Source: Algoriphagus sp. AGSA1 (lineage in GTDB: Bacteria; Bacteroidota; Bacteroidia; Cytophagales; Cyclobacteriaceae). Taken from it: 64,000 nt of DNA. This document shows, piece by piece, positions 16,004-23,269 of this stretch. Numbering within the stretch: the first letter of the stretch is position 1; each line of letters begins with the position of its first letter. The translations under genes and the position numbers were made by a program. The notes below the pieces were generated by a model. The model made no database searches and was not told the origin of the DNA. It saw nothing but the letters and a program-made list of their open reading frames with translations. Location: assembly GCF_021390545.1 (NCBI RefSeq), contig NZ_JAJUWR010000018.1, positions 62,001 through 126,000 on the forward strand, written 5' to 3'.

Positions 16004-17773
16004 ATGCTCCATACTAAAGCTATTTTTAAGGGGTCTTCCCTACTCTTGTTGTTTCTATGCCTCTCCTATTCTGGATTTTGCCAGATGATGCTGGCGAAAA
16101 AAATCCAATTTGAAAATTCTGATGAGCTTACACTTCGTCAGATGCTGGATACACTTTCCACTACCAATAATTTTTACTTTTCTTATGAAAGTAGCTTGCT
16201 GAAGCTCGACAGGCCTTTGATAAACAATCACTATTCAGGGAGTATTGGAAATTTACTGGTGCAAGAACTAGGCAATGAATACGAGTTTAAGGAATTGCCC
16301 GGCTATATTATTATTAGGTATGCACCTGAGAAACTGGATCTGGATGCGGAGATGGAAACGCAATTCAACCGGGTTACGGTAAAAGGATATATCAAAAACA
16401 CAAGAACAAATGAGGGGGTAAGTCAAGCTAGTATTTATGATAAAAATAGCCTGGTCTCCACATTAACGGATGAAAATGGATTCTTCAAGCTTAAGTATAA
16501 GAAAAATAACGCATCTATCTGGCTGACATTAAGTAAAGAAAATTATCGTGATACCACTTTCTTGCTTTTGCCTGTTGTAAATATAAAAGCAAAGAAAGAC
16601 AGCAGGACTTTCAGATACATACCCGGAGATGGTACCACGCAGGAGATAGAGGAAAGCTTTCTGGGAAATCTTTTCATAGGCTTCCGACAGCGTCTTCAGG
16701 GAATCAATGTGGGAAGCTACTTTGCCGAAAGTCCCGTTCAGATGTCACTAGTTCCAGGAGTCAGTTCCAAAGGCATGTTTAATAGCCAAACCATCAGTAA
16801 TTTCTCCCTCAATCTTATAGGCGGATATACCGCGGGAATAGAAGGACTAGAGGTAGCGGGTATATTCAATATCAATAAGAGAGATGTAAAATCAGTCCAA
16901 GTAGCAGGGATTTTTAATCTAGTGGGTGGAAGCTCACAAGGGCTTCAGGTCGGGGGGATTTATAATTCTGTATATAAGAATGTACAGGGACTTCAAATCG
17001 GGGGGATATACAACCATGTAAAAGGCAATGTAAAAGGCTTGCAAATAGGCGGTATAGCGAACCGGGTGGACAGGGTAGCGGATGTCCAGATTGGGGGCAT
17101 TGTGAATCACGCCCAAACCTCCAGGAATTTTCAATTGGCGGGGATAGGCAACCATGCATCTGAATCTGCCGCTTTCCAATTGTCCGGAATCAGCAATGTA
17201 GTTTCTGATTCAGTCAACAATCAATTTACTTCTATAATAAACAGGGCAAAAGTCGTGAATGGATTCCAATTTGGCTTAGTCAATATTGCTGAAGAGAATG
17301 ACTATCCTATAGGATTCTTAAACTTCATCAAAAACGGTGAGATGAACCTGGCGTATCATTTTGACGAATCTGGATTCTCACATCTCAATTTTCGGTCAGG
17401 AGGCAAGAAAACCTATGGGATTTTGGGAATCGCTTATCAACACCGGGATGTAGATGCTCCTTACGCCTTTGAAGTTGGTTTTGGCTTCCATATACTTACT
17501 GATCATAAATTCTCCTTGGATTCGGAGTTTGTGGCTTTGACTGCCAGTGATTTTGTGTCTATCTACAATAATGTCCAGTCATTCAGACTGATCGCAGGAG
17601 TTAAAATGGGGAATAGTTTAAGAATATTTGCAGGACCTAGTTTAAATTTCGCCTTCCTGGATCCAGGACAGACGGACTTTGTTGGGGGATGGAACATAAT
17701 GGAGAAAACCACCATACATGGTATATACCGTAGTTATGGAGGGGTTACTGCGGGATTGCAACTGATTTTGTAA
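16004..17773 (+). CDS. STN-domain 15-residue-repeat surface protein B
   Basis: A 589-residue exported protein (signal peptide about 1-26, ending GFCQ). An STN signalling domain follows (about 38-105, LTLRQMLDTLSTTNNFYFSY through LPGYIIIRY), then a carboxypeptidase-regulatory-like beta domain (about 123-200, VTVKGYIKNTRTNEG through NYRDTTFLLLP). Residues about 275-430 hold about ten 15-16-residue repeats such as KGLQIGGIANRVDRV. The C-terminal 150 residues (from FRSGGKKTYGILGIAYQHR) are homologous to the end of the protein at 12932-14143. There is no TonB plug and no large receptor barrel. STN domains normally sit on TonB-dependent receptors and contact FecR; here the domain sits on a repeat protein, 83 bp after the FecR gene. 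It is likely the surface sensor, and perhaps also the target, of this ECF system. Ligand unknown. Confidence 0.75.
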   Translation: MLHTKAIFKGSSLLLLFLCLSYSGFCQMMLAKKIQFENSDELTLRQMLDTLSTTNNFYFSYESSLLKLDRPLINNHYSGSIGNLLVQELGNEYEFKELPGYIIIRYAPEKLDLDAEMETQFNRVTVKGYIKNTRTNEGVSQASIYDKNSLVSTLTDENGFFKLKYKKNNASIWLTLSKENYRDTTFLLLPVVNIKAKKDSRTFRYIPGDGTTQEIEESFLGNLFIGFRQRLQGINVGSYFAESPVQMSLVPGVSSKGMFNSQTISNFSLNLIGGYTAGIEGLEVAGIFNINKRDVKSVQVAGIFNLVGGSSQGLQVGGIYNSVYKNVQGLQIGGIYNHVKGNVKGLQIGGIANRVDRVADVQIGGIVNHAQTSRNFQLAGIGNHASESAAFQLSGISNVVSDSVNNQFTSIINRAKVVNGFQFGLVNIAEENDYPIGFLNFIKNGEMNLAYHFDESGFSHLNFRSGGKKTYGILGIAYQHRDVDAPYAFEVGFGFHILTDHKFSLDSEFVALTASDFVSIYNNVQSFRLIAGVKMGNSLRIFAGPSLNFAFLDPGQTDFVGGWNIMEKTTIHGIYRSYGGVTAGLQLIL

Positions 17774-17989
17774 CATATCAGTCACTATTATACATGAAAT
17801 TATGAGAAAGACTCTTCTAATGAGATCAACATAGAAGATAGTGTGTCTGAGGCTAGCTAGAAAATAGCGATTTTGGGATTTTCTGGCGTATGGATAAAGA
17901 CCTATTACTGGCGTTTTCTGCAGGCCTTGGATAATGATGACATCTATAGCAGCAGTTCGTGTCTGAGATGATTCCAGATTGCACATACG

Positions 17990-18012
17990 AAAAAACCCGG
18001 CCTAAGCCGGGT
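17990..18012 (-). terminator. Intrinsic terminator of the DUF4097-like gene
   Basis: ACCCGGC (17995-18001) and GCCGGGT (18006-18012) form a 7-bp GC-rich stem with a 4-base loop. On the minus strand the hairpin is followed by a run of T (plus-strand A-tract 17990-17995). It lies 25 bp past the stop codon of the minus-strand lipoprotein gene, a textbook terminator. Confidence 0.85.
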
Positions 18013-18036
18013 CTGGGCGATGTGAACAACTTTTGA

Positions 18037-18981
18037 TTAGTTCCTTATCCGGATGTTGCCACTAGAGACAACGCCTGACACGGTATAAGGAGAACCGTTA
18101 TTGATCTTCAATGAGCCGGAAGAGAAACTTTCTCCCACGGTAATGTTCCCACTGGAAGACTTCAGATCAAAGTTGAAATCCTGCAAATTAGAGCTGGTCT
18201 GAACATCAAAATTCCCCGAAGAGCCTTCCAATCTCGTTGTAGCTCCCAAATATGATTCCTTCACGGTATAATTGCCTGATGAAGTTTTCAGCTTTCCGAT
18301 GTCCTGGACTTTATTCAAGTCCCCGTTACCCGAGTTCAATGTGCTGTTTACTTTGCCGTTGATCTCAGAGAAAGTAAATTTCCCACTGGAACCGACTGCA
18401 TTGATGTTCCCTTCAAGCTTGCTTATTGTCGCATTTCCCGAAGAGATTTCCACGTCAACATTCCCTACCAGATTTGAAGCCTGGATTTTGCCGGAACTTA
18501 ATTCCAGCTCAATGAGCGGAGCACTGATATTGTTGAGTTCCACATTACCGGAACCACCCTCAAATTCAAATTCATTTGATGAAACATTCTGGATCAGGAT
18601 ACTACCAGAACCTGCTTCCAGATCCAGATTCATGAATTCAGGACCGCTGAGGTTTAAAAAACCACGGTTTTTACCTGTACCCATTCCACGCTTTTCCACT
18701 TCAATGATGAGTTTATCACCATCCACTCTATATTCAATAGAATAATTTCCACTCCGGTTGGATTCCATATTACCTACTAGGTGAATCTCTTGTTTGTTTG
18801 GGTCTCCTATATAAGTCACATCAAGGAAAGCAGACTCAATGTCTAAAGAAGAAATTCCTGAAAATTCCTGATCTACGGACTGGACCAGTTCCATTTCCGT
18901 AGTACAGGAGGTCACTCCTATCACAATAGCTCCCAATACTACGTAAAGAAAAGAGCGAATTTTAAATTGGTTATTGCTCAT
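18037..18981 (-). CDS. DUF4097/DUF2807-like adhesin lipoprotein
   Basis: A 314-residue lipoprotein; the signal ends at a VTSC lipobox near residue 26. The rest is a long right-handed beta-helix-like array built around recurring SSGN/GSGN motifs (for example SSGNATIS, GSSGKFTF, SSGNYTV, SSGNITV, SSGNIRI), about ten units from residue 125 to the end, matching the head-GIN/DUF4097 putative adhesin group. The N-terminal third (QEFSGISSLDIESAFLDVTY, then IEYRVDGDKLIIEVEK) is the usual entry strand pair. Such proteins are anchored in the outer or inner membrane and their role is unclear; adhesion and envelope-stress links have been proposed for relatives. It is transcribed alone, with its own terminator. 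Confidence 0.8.
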   Translation of the reverse strand: MSNNQFKIRSFLYVVLGAIVIGVTSCTTEMELVQSVDQEFSGISSLDIESAFLDVTYIGDPNKQEIHLVGNMESNRSGNYSIEYRVDGDKLIIEVEKRGMGTGKNRGFLNLSGPEFMNLDLEAGSGSILIQNVSSNEFEFEGGSGNVELNNISAPLIELELSSGKIQASNLVGNVDVEISSGNATISKLEGNINAVGSSGKFTFSEINGKVNSTLNSGNGDLNKVQDIGKLKTSSGNYTVKESYLGATTRLEGSSGNFDVQTSSNLQDFNFDLKSSSGNITVGESFSSGSLKINNGSPYTVSGVVSSGNIRIRN

Positions 18982-19293
18982 AAACAGATAGATTTTAAAA
19001 TAATGTATTGACTTTATAAACTTACTATTCTGCTTGCATATAAATATACGTTGGATTTGTGCGGCCAGTTTCTATCTCATTTTATTCCTTGGTTTAGATC
19101 AAACGCCAAGAATTATCCGTATGACCTAATCCCTGTCCAAATTAGGATCCAAAGATTATGTTGCCTTAGAAAGTCTTGAAGCGGGCTTTTTGTTTTCTTG
19201 GATTTAAACTAATAGAACGTGATTTCAAAATCATTTTTAGCAGATAAAGATTAGACAGTTAACTTTATATTTACCCTTATAAAAAAAATAAAA
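18982..19293. other. 312-bp spacer between divergent genes
   Basis: A+T-rich DNA between the DUF4097-like gene (minus) and the ABM-domain gene (plus). It must hold two divergent promoters. I see no ORF, RNA gene or strong hairpin. Confidence 0.35.
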
Positions 19294-19611
19294 ATGATCG
19301 CCAATACCCCTGAACCACCCTACTACGCCGTGATTTTTTCAAATATCAGAACTGATATTGAAGAGGGATATGAAGAAACAAGTATGGAAATGGTCACTCT
19401 GGCTACTCAACAGAAGGGATACCTAGGCCATGAAAGTGCGCGCAATGATCTGGGGATTACTATCAGTTATTGGGATAGCCTGGAGTCAATCCGAATATGG
19501 AAGCAGCAGACTGATCACCTGTTGGCGCAAAGAATGGGTAGGGAAAAATGGTATGCTGCTTATAAAACAAGGATTTGTGTAGTACAGCGAGATTATGCTT
19601 TTGGCCTTTGA
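19294..19611 (+). CDS. ABM-domain (antibiotic biosynthesis monooxygenase-like) protein
   Basis: A 105-residue single-domain protein with the dimeric alpha/beta barrel pattern of the ABM family: first strand YYAVIFSNIRTD, helix EGYEETSMEMVTLATQQKGYLG, strand GITISYWDSLESIRIWKQQ, helix DHLLAQRMGREKWYAAYKTRI. The HESARND segment is typical of YqjZ-like members that are widespread and poorly characterised. Some relatives oxidise quinol-like compounds without cofactors or degrade haem, but no metal or haem ligand can be assigned here. It is probably cytoplasmic and is a single-gene unit closed by a strong hairpin terminator 9 bp downstream. Confidence 0.75.
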   Translation: MIANTPEPPYYAVIFSNIRTDIEEGYEETSMEMVTLATQQKGYLGHESARNDLGITISYWDSLESIRIWKQQTDHLLAQRMGREKWYAAYKTRICVVQRDYAFGL

Positions 19612-19620
19612 AAAACCAAC

Positions 19621-19662
19621 AATAAAATGCCCGCATAGCATAAGCCATCCGGGCATTTTATT
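19621..19662. terminator. Bidirectional terminator after the ABM gene
   Basis: AATAAAATGCCCG (19621-19633) and CGGGCATTTTATT (19650-19662) form an exact 13-bp stem with a 16-base loop. The A/T-rich outer arms give a T-run on either strand, so it can stop transcription from both sides. Confidence 0.85.
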
Positions 19663-19675
19663 CAGACTCTTTATT

Positions 19676-19831
19676 TTTTAATATGTATATCCGCTTTTCT
19701 GCCAGTAAAATAATAAAAGCATCATAGGATTCGGAAAACACCAGCGTCAAGGCCACTTCGGTCACCCGTCTTCGGTCTTCCGTCCAGTAAAGCAAAGAGA
19801 ATAGGGTTACTGGCATCATTGCGGATAATCA
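19676..19831 (-). mobile_element. Dispersed MITE-like element, copy C
   Basis: About 156 bp. On the minus strand it runs from TGATTATCCGCAATGATGCC to AGAAAAGCGGATATACATAT. The ends form imperfect inverted repeats (ATCCGC, 5 bases, TGCCAGTAA at both ends). It is almost identical to the copy at 10350 and clearly related to those at 38205 and 8459. A 9-bp ATTTTTTAA sequence stands on both flanks (19673-19681 and 19833-19841) and could be a target duplication. Confidence 0.75.
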
Positions 19832-19837
19832 CATTTT

Positions 19838-20398
19838 TTAAAATGCATATCCAAACCCTACACCGGCAAATAAGGGCCAAAAGCCATTATTGTTGAATAT
19901 GGGATTCAGGTTGATCTTCCACATAAAACCTCCGTCGGTAGGCATTCTGCGGTAACCAAAGTTCAAAACACCCATCACTGAAGGTGACCCATCAATATCC
20001 AATATGAAGTTAGTGCCTGCGTCAGAAGTAGAGGAACAGGTATAAATACCGTTTTGATCGTAATAGCAGTTTGTGTAGGTATCATTGTTAAATGCCAGAA
20101 AAGTAGCACCAAACCCCATTTCAAAGAAATGATTACCTTTTCCATACAACTTGTTGACCATTACCGGGAGGGAAAAAAAGGAATCGCCTTCCATAGCATA
20201 TCCCCCAAAACCGACGCGCATTCCCCAGGAATCTATCCTGTTTTTGTCAAAACGGAAGTCATAATTGAAACTATAGGGTAAACCCACACCTCCCAATTCC
20301 GCATATATTGCGCGTGTAGCTGGTTTTGAATCTGTATCTTGCGCAACAACAATGTAACCGCTGAATAAAAATAAGCAGAAGATAAAAAGGACTTTCAT
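19838..20398 (-). CDS. Hypothetical exported beta-strand-rich protein
   Basis: A 186-residue protein with a clear signal peptide (MKVLFIFCLFLFSGYIVVAQ). The mature part is rich in alternating aromatic and glycine residues (YAELGGVGLPYSFNYDFRF, GMRVGFGGYAM, FEMGFGATFLAF) and ends in an aromatic residue (GVGFGYAF), as small outer-membrane beta-barrels do. Two cysteines in the middle (NCYYDQNGIYTCSS) may form a loop disulphide. I recognise no named family. It lies alone on the minus strand, with a dispersed element at its 3' end and a divergent lipoprotein gene upstream. Confidence 0.7.
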   Translation of the reverse strand: MKVLFIFCLFLFSGYIVVAQDTDSKPATRAIYAELGGVGLPYSFNYDFRFDKNRIDSWGMRVGFGGYAMEGDSFFSLPVMVNKLYGKGNHFFEMGFGATFLAFNNDTYTNCYYDQNGIYTCSSTSDAGTNFILDIDGSPSVMGVLNFGYRRMPTDGGFMWKINLNPIFNNNGFWPLFAGVGFGYAF

Positions 20399-20513
20399 AG
20401 TGGTTTATTTAAGTTTTATTAATACCAAATAACGTAAATATCCGCAAATAGCTTACTAGATTTAAGTAAATTACGTGGGTAATTATAGATTTCAAACGAT
20501 AGCACCATACCAT

Positions 20514-21113
20514 ATGTCCTCAATTTTAAATATCAAGCGCATAAAGGTGACAGTTGGCATTCTTGCCTCCTATCTGTCTATGATGATTTTAATAGCCTGT
20601 GTAGATGACCCTGAGGTCAATCCTTTTGGGGAATGTGGGGGGCCAGTCAAAGCTAATGCTACAGATGTGTCGCTCTTTTATGAGCCTTATAGTAATAACC
20701 GTCACGCTATAGAAACAGATACCGTATCTATCGAAGACTTCAATGTTTATCTGCGGTTGGCATTCGAAACTTTCTCCCAAAGCTCCCACACAGGAAGTTT
20801 TCCTGGCCGGGCCTATGCGCTTTCCTGTGCTCCAAATCTTAATTTTCAAAATATCGAGGATATATCCATGATTCTTTTGGAGTCCTATGGGAACATAGAA
20901 GCAGGAACTGATATTTCAAATTTGGTTACCACTCATGATGATATCAAGATTTCAGATTTAAAGGATTTCACTGGATCTACGGGACTATACAGACTTACTA
21001 TAGCTATACAACCTGAGAATAAATCACAGTTAAAGACCAAAACTATTTTACAGCTGAAGAATGGCTCTGAAAAAATAGTGGAATCTACCTCACCCGTACT
21101 TCTAACGAACTGA
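20514..21113 (+). CDS. Hypothetical lipoprotein
   Basis: Starting at ATG 20514 gives a 199-residue protein with a signal peptide and a lipobox-like ILIAC near residue 28; the GTG at 20475 would add 13 residues ahead of the signal. The mature part has several cysteines (FGECGGP, YALSCAP) and ends in predicted strands (GLYRLTIAIQPENKS, KTILQLKNGSEKIVES). No family is recognised with confidence; the layout resembles Bacteroidota lipoproteins of unknown function such as the DUF5034-type group. The stop is only 4 bp before the start of the following hydrolase gene, so the two form an operon. Confidence 0.65.
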   Translation: MSSILNIKRIKVTVGILASYLSMMILIACVDDPEVNPFGECGGPVKANATDVSLFYEPYSNNRHAIETDTVSIEDFNVYLRLAFETFSQSSHTGSFPGRAYALSCAPNLNFQNIEDISMILLESYGNIEAGTDISNLVTTHDDIKISDLKDFTGSTGLYRLTIAIQPENKSQLKTKTILQLKNGSEKIVESTSPVLLTN

Positions 21114-21117
21114 TTAT

Positions 21118-22170
21118 ATGTTAAGAAAAATACTGCTAGGGATTTTTGCCACAGCAATGGTACTCGTACTTGTTTATATACTTGGGCCAAAGGTGGAGAA
21201 AAGGGAGATCACCATAGAATTCCCTGAAGTCCCAACCCGATTGAACGAGCTAAAAAACTATGTAAAACAACGGGAAGACACTGTTGTAGGTCTCAAAACC
21301 GGAAATGAGGCGTACATCCTCTGGGCAGACAGCTTGAATAAGCATAAGACGCCCTATTCTATTGTCTATATCCATGGATTCGGAGCCAGCCCAATGGAAG
21401 GAGATCCTGTACATCGGTTTCTCGCTGCCCATTTTGGAGCAAATCTATTTGTGACCAGGCTTCCGGAACATGGAATAAAACGGGAAAACGGAATGGAATA
21501 CATGAGTGCGCAAGCACTTGCCAACGCAGCTGGTGAAGCTTATCAAATAGGGAAAAGTCTTGGTGACGAGGTGATTGTAGTGGGGACATCCATGGGCGGT
21601 GCTTTAACGCTGTTATTGGCAAGCCAACAACCTGATATAAAAGCTGTGGTGGTATATTCTCCCGCCATCCGGGACTACGAAGAGAGACTTTCCCAGCTTT
21701 TCTCTCCATGGATGAAACAGATCATGAATAAAACAGCAATGAAAAAACTGGCTCATCAAAAACGGGAAGGTGAGAAGGCTCTTTACTGGTCTGAAGATTA
21801 TAATATCAACGGCTACCTCAGTCTTGCGGAAATTATGTATGGGAATATGAATGAAGCCACATTCAAAAAGATCAGCCAACCCCTTTTTCTGGCTTATTAC
21901 TACAAAGACAACGTGTCGCAGGATATGGTAGTGTCTGTGCCTAAAATGAAGGAAATGTATGAGCAGATCTCTACTCCATCAGATCTGAAAATGGAAAAGG
22001 CTTTTCCTAATTCCGGTGACCATGTAATTGGGAGTTCCATCACCTCTGCTGACTGGCAAGGTGTACTTTTCAGCACGATAGAGTTTCTGGAAAATGTCGT
22101 GAAAATTCCTGCCAAGCCGGAGTATCAGGAGAAAGTCGAGGAATTGCTTTTAGTCCAAGAATCGTTTTAG
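21118..22170 (+). CDS. Alpha/beta hydrolase (serine esterase/lipase type)
   Basis: A 350-residue alpha/beta hydrolase with an N-terminal membrane anchor or uncleaved signal (about residues 4-24, LLGIFATAMVLVLVYILGP). The oxyanion segment is VYIHGFGASPMEGDPVHR (about 82-99) and the nucleophile elbow is VVGTSMGGAL (Ser near residue 160). The catalytic acid probably lies in AYYYKDNVSQD (about 262), and the His in NSGDHVIGSS (about 302). It resembles S33/monoacylglycerol-lipase-like members, so a carboxyl-ester or lipid substrate in the periplasm is likely, but the exact substrate is unknown. It is co-transcribed with the preceding lipoprotein. Confidence 0.8.
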   Translation: MLRKILLGIFATAMVLVLVYILGPKVEKREITIEFPEVPTRLNELKNYVKQREDTVVGLKTGNEAYILWADSLNKHKTPYSIVYIHGFGASPMEGDPVHRFLAAHFGANLFVTRLPEHGIKRENGMEYMSAQALANAAGEAYQIGKSLGDEVIVVGTSMGGALTLLLASQQPDIKAVVVYSPAIRDYEERLSQLFSPWMKQIMNKTAMKKLAHQKREGEKALYWSEDYNINGYLSLAEIMYGNMNEATFKKISQPLFLAYYYKDNVSQDMVVSVPKMKEMYEQISTPSDLKMEKAFPNSGDHVIGSSITSADWQGVLFSTIEFLENVVKIPAKPEYQEKVEELLLVQESF

Positions 22171-22273
22171 GTCATTTAATACAAGAAATAGGGTATAATC
22201 ACTTAAACAAGATCAAAAAGTATCTTTTCTAGACAAATTACGTTATCTTATTGGACAATTAACCGGTAGTGCT

Positions 22274-22735
22274 ATGTCAAAGAAATCTTCCAAAGTGAGT
22301 GAGTCGGCTATGGCCATTTATCATAAAGCACGGTTATCTCCTAATGACATTCTCAACATAGATTCAGAATGGCTGATCGAGCCGCTCACTCGAGTGGATA
22401 CATTTCGTAGTGGCTTAGACAAAAATGCACTGGAAAGTTTCAAAGAAGTTTCGGGACTTGACTATATTAGCCTTGCTGATGCATTAGGTATATCCGCCAA
22501 AACCCTCCAGCGCAAAGACGTCTATGATTCCGCTCAATCGGAAAAATTATACGAATTGGCGCAACTCTATGCAATAGGTATTAACTATTTTGGCCTTGAA
22601 GGATTCCGTAGATGGATGGATCGTCCACTTTTTTCAATTGGCAATCGAAAACCACTTAGTTTAATTGATGTGTCGGAGGGTATAGATTTACTTAAATCCG
22701 AAATCATGCGTCTTCAACATGGTATTGCTATCTGA
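22274..22735 (+). CDS. Xre/MbcA/ParS-type antitoxin
   Basis: A 153-residue antitoxin of the RES/Xre toxin-antitoxin type. An N-terminal Xre-like helix-turn-helix region (about 55-85, YISLADALGISAKTLQRK) is followed by the C-terminal DUF2384 toxin-binding domain (about 95-150, EKLYELAQLYAIGINYFG, then FRRWMDRPLFSIGNRKPL). Antitoxins of this class neutralise the RES toxin and usually repress their own promoter. The stop codon is immediately followed by the toxin ATG (TGAATG), so synthesis is coupled, antitoxin first. Palindromes in the 100-bp upstream region could be the operator but none is outstanding. Confidence 0.9.
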   Translation: MSKKSSKVSESAMAIYHKARLSPNDILNIDSEWLIEPLTRVDTFRSGLDKNALESFKEVSGLDYISLADALGISAKTLQRKDVYDSAQSEKLYELAQLYAIGINYFGLEGFRRWMDRPLFSIGNRKPLSLIDVSEGIDLLKSEIMRLQHGIAI

Positions 22736-23194
22736 ATGTTGAAAGTTTACCGATTAGCTTTAACTGAATATTGTGAACTTAGCGGTGAAGGAGCCAAACG
22801 ATTTGGTGGCCGATGGAATCTACCAGGCCATCCAGCCGTCTATGCTGGAGCAAGTATATCTTCTTCCCTACTAGAACGATTAACTATAGATCCCGAATTA
22901 TTTTCATCAGAACGCTATGTTTTATATTCTGTAATGGAAATCAGCATCCCTACTGATCTCATCTTTAAACCAGACTTAAATGACCTGCCTTCTGATTGGA
23001 ATCAAATTCCAGCAGTCAGAGCCTCCCAGGATTATGGAACCAATCTGCTACGATCCGGCATTCTTTGCTTCGCCGTTCCTTCAGTAGTGGATCCCAGCTC
23101 GTTGAATTATGTATTCAACCCACTTTCTGATAAATTCTCCCTGCTAAAGGCTAGCAAATTCCCGCTTGAATTGGATAAGAGAATATTGAGATAA
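22736..23194 (+). CDS. RES-domain toxin
   Basis: A 152-residue RES-domain toxin. Members of this family attack NAD+ or ADP-ribosylate a target and so stop growth when the antitoxin is lost. The family residues are present: Arg26 in RFGGRWNLPG, Tyr36 in AVYAG, Glu47 in SLLERL, and serines in LRSGILCFAVPS and DPSSLNYVFNP. Length is normal and no frameshift is visible, so the toxin looks intact. It starts directly after the antitoxin stop. The pair sits in an accessory stretch between a hydrolase and the beta-glucan utilization locus. Confidence 0.9.
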   Translation: MLKVYRLALTEYCELSGEGAKRFGGRWNLPGHPAVYAGASISSSLLERLTIDPELFSSERYVLYSVMEISIPTDLIFKPDLNDLPSDWNQIPAVRASQDYGTNLLRSGILCFAVPSVVDPSSLNYVFNPLSDKFSLLKASKFPLELDKRILR

Positions 23195-23269
23195 AATCAA
23201 TTACTATCAGCCATTGGAAATGATGTTAGATACAAGGAGGCTCTTTCTCTTTCTAACTGGCGTGATTAT

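Noticed and set aside
17774..18036. Possible fifth copy of the MITE-like element near 17880-17950 (ACTGGCGTTTTCTGC)
   Set aside because: Only a few short words match; the ends and core blocks are missing.
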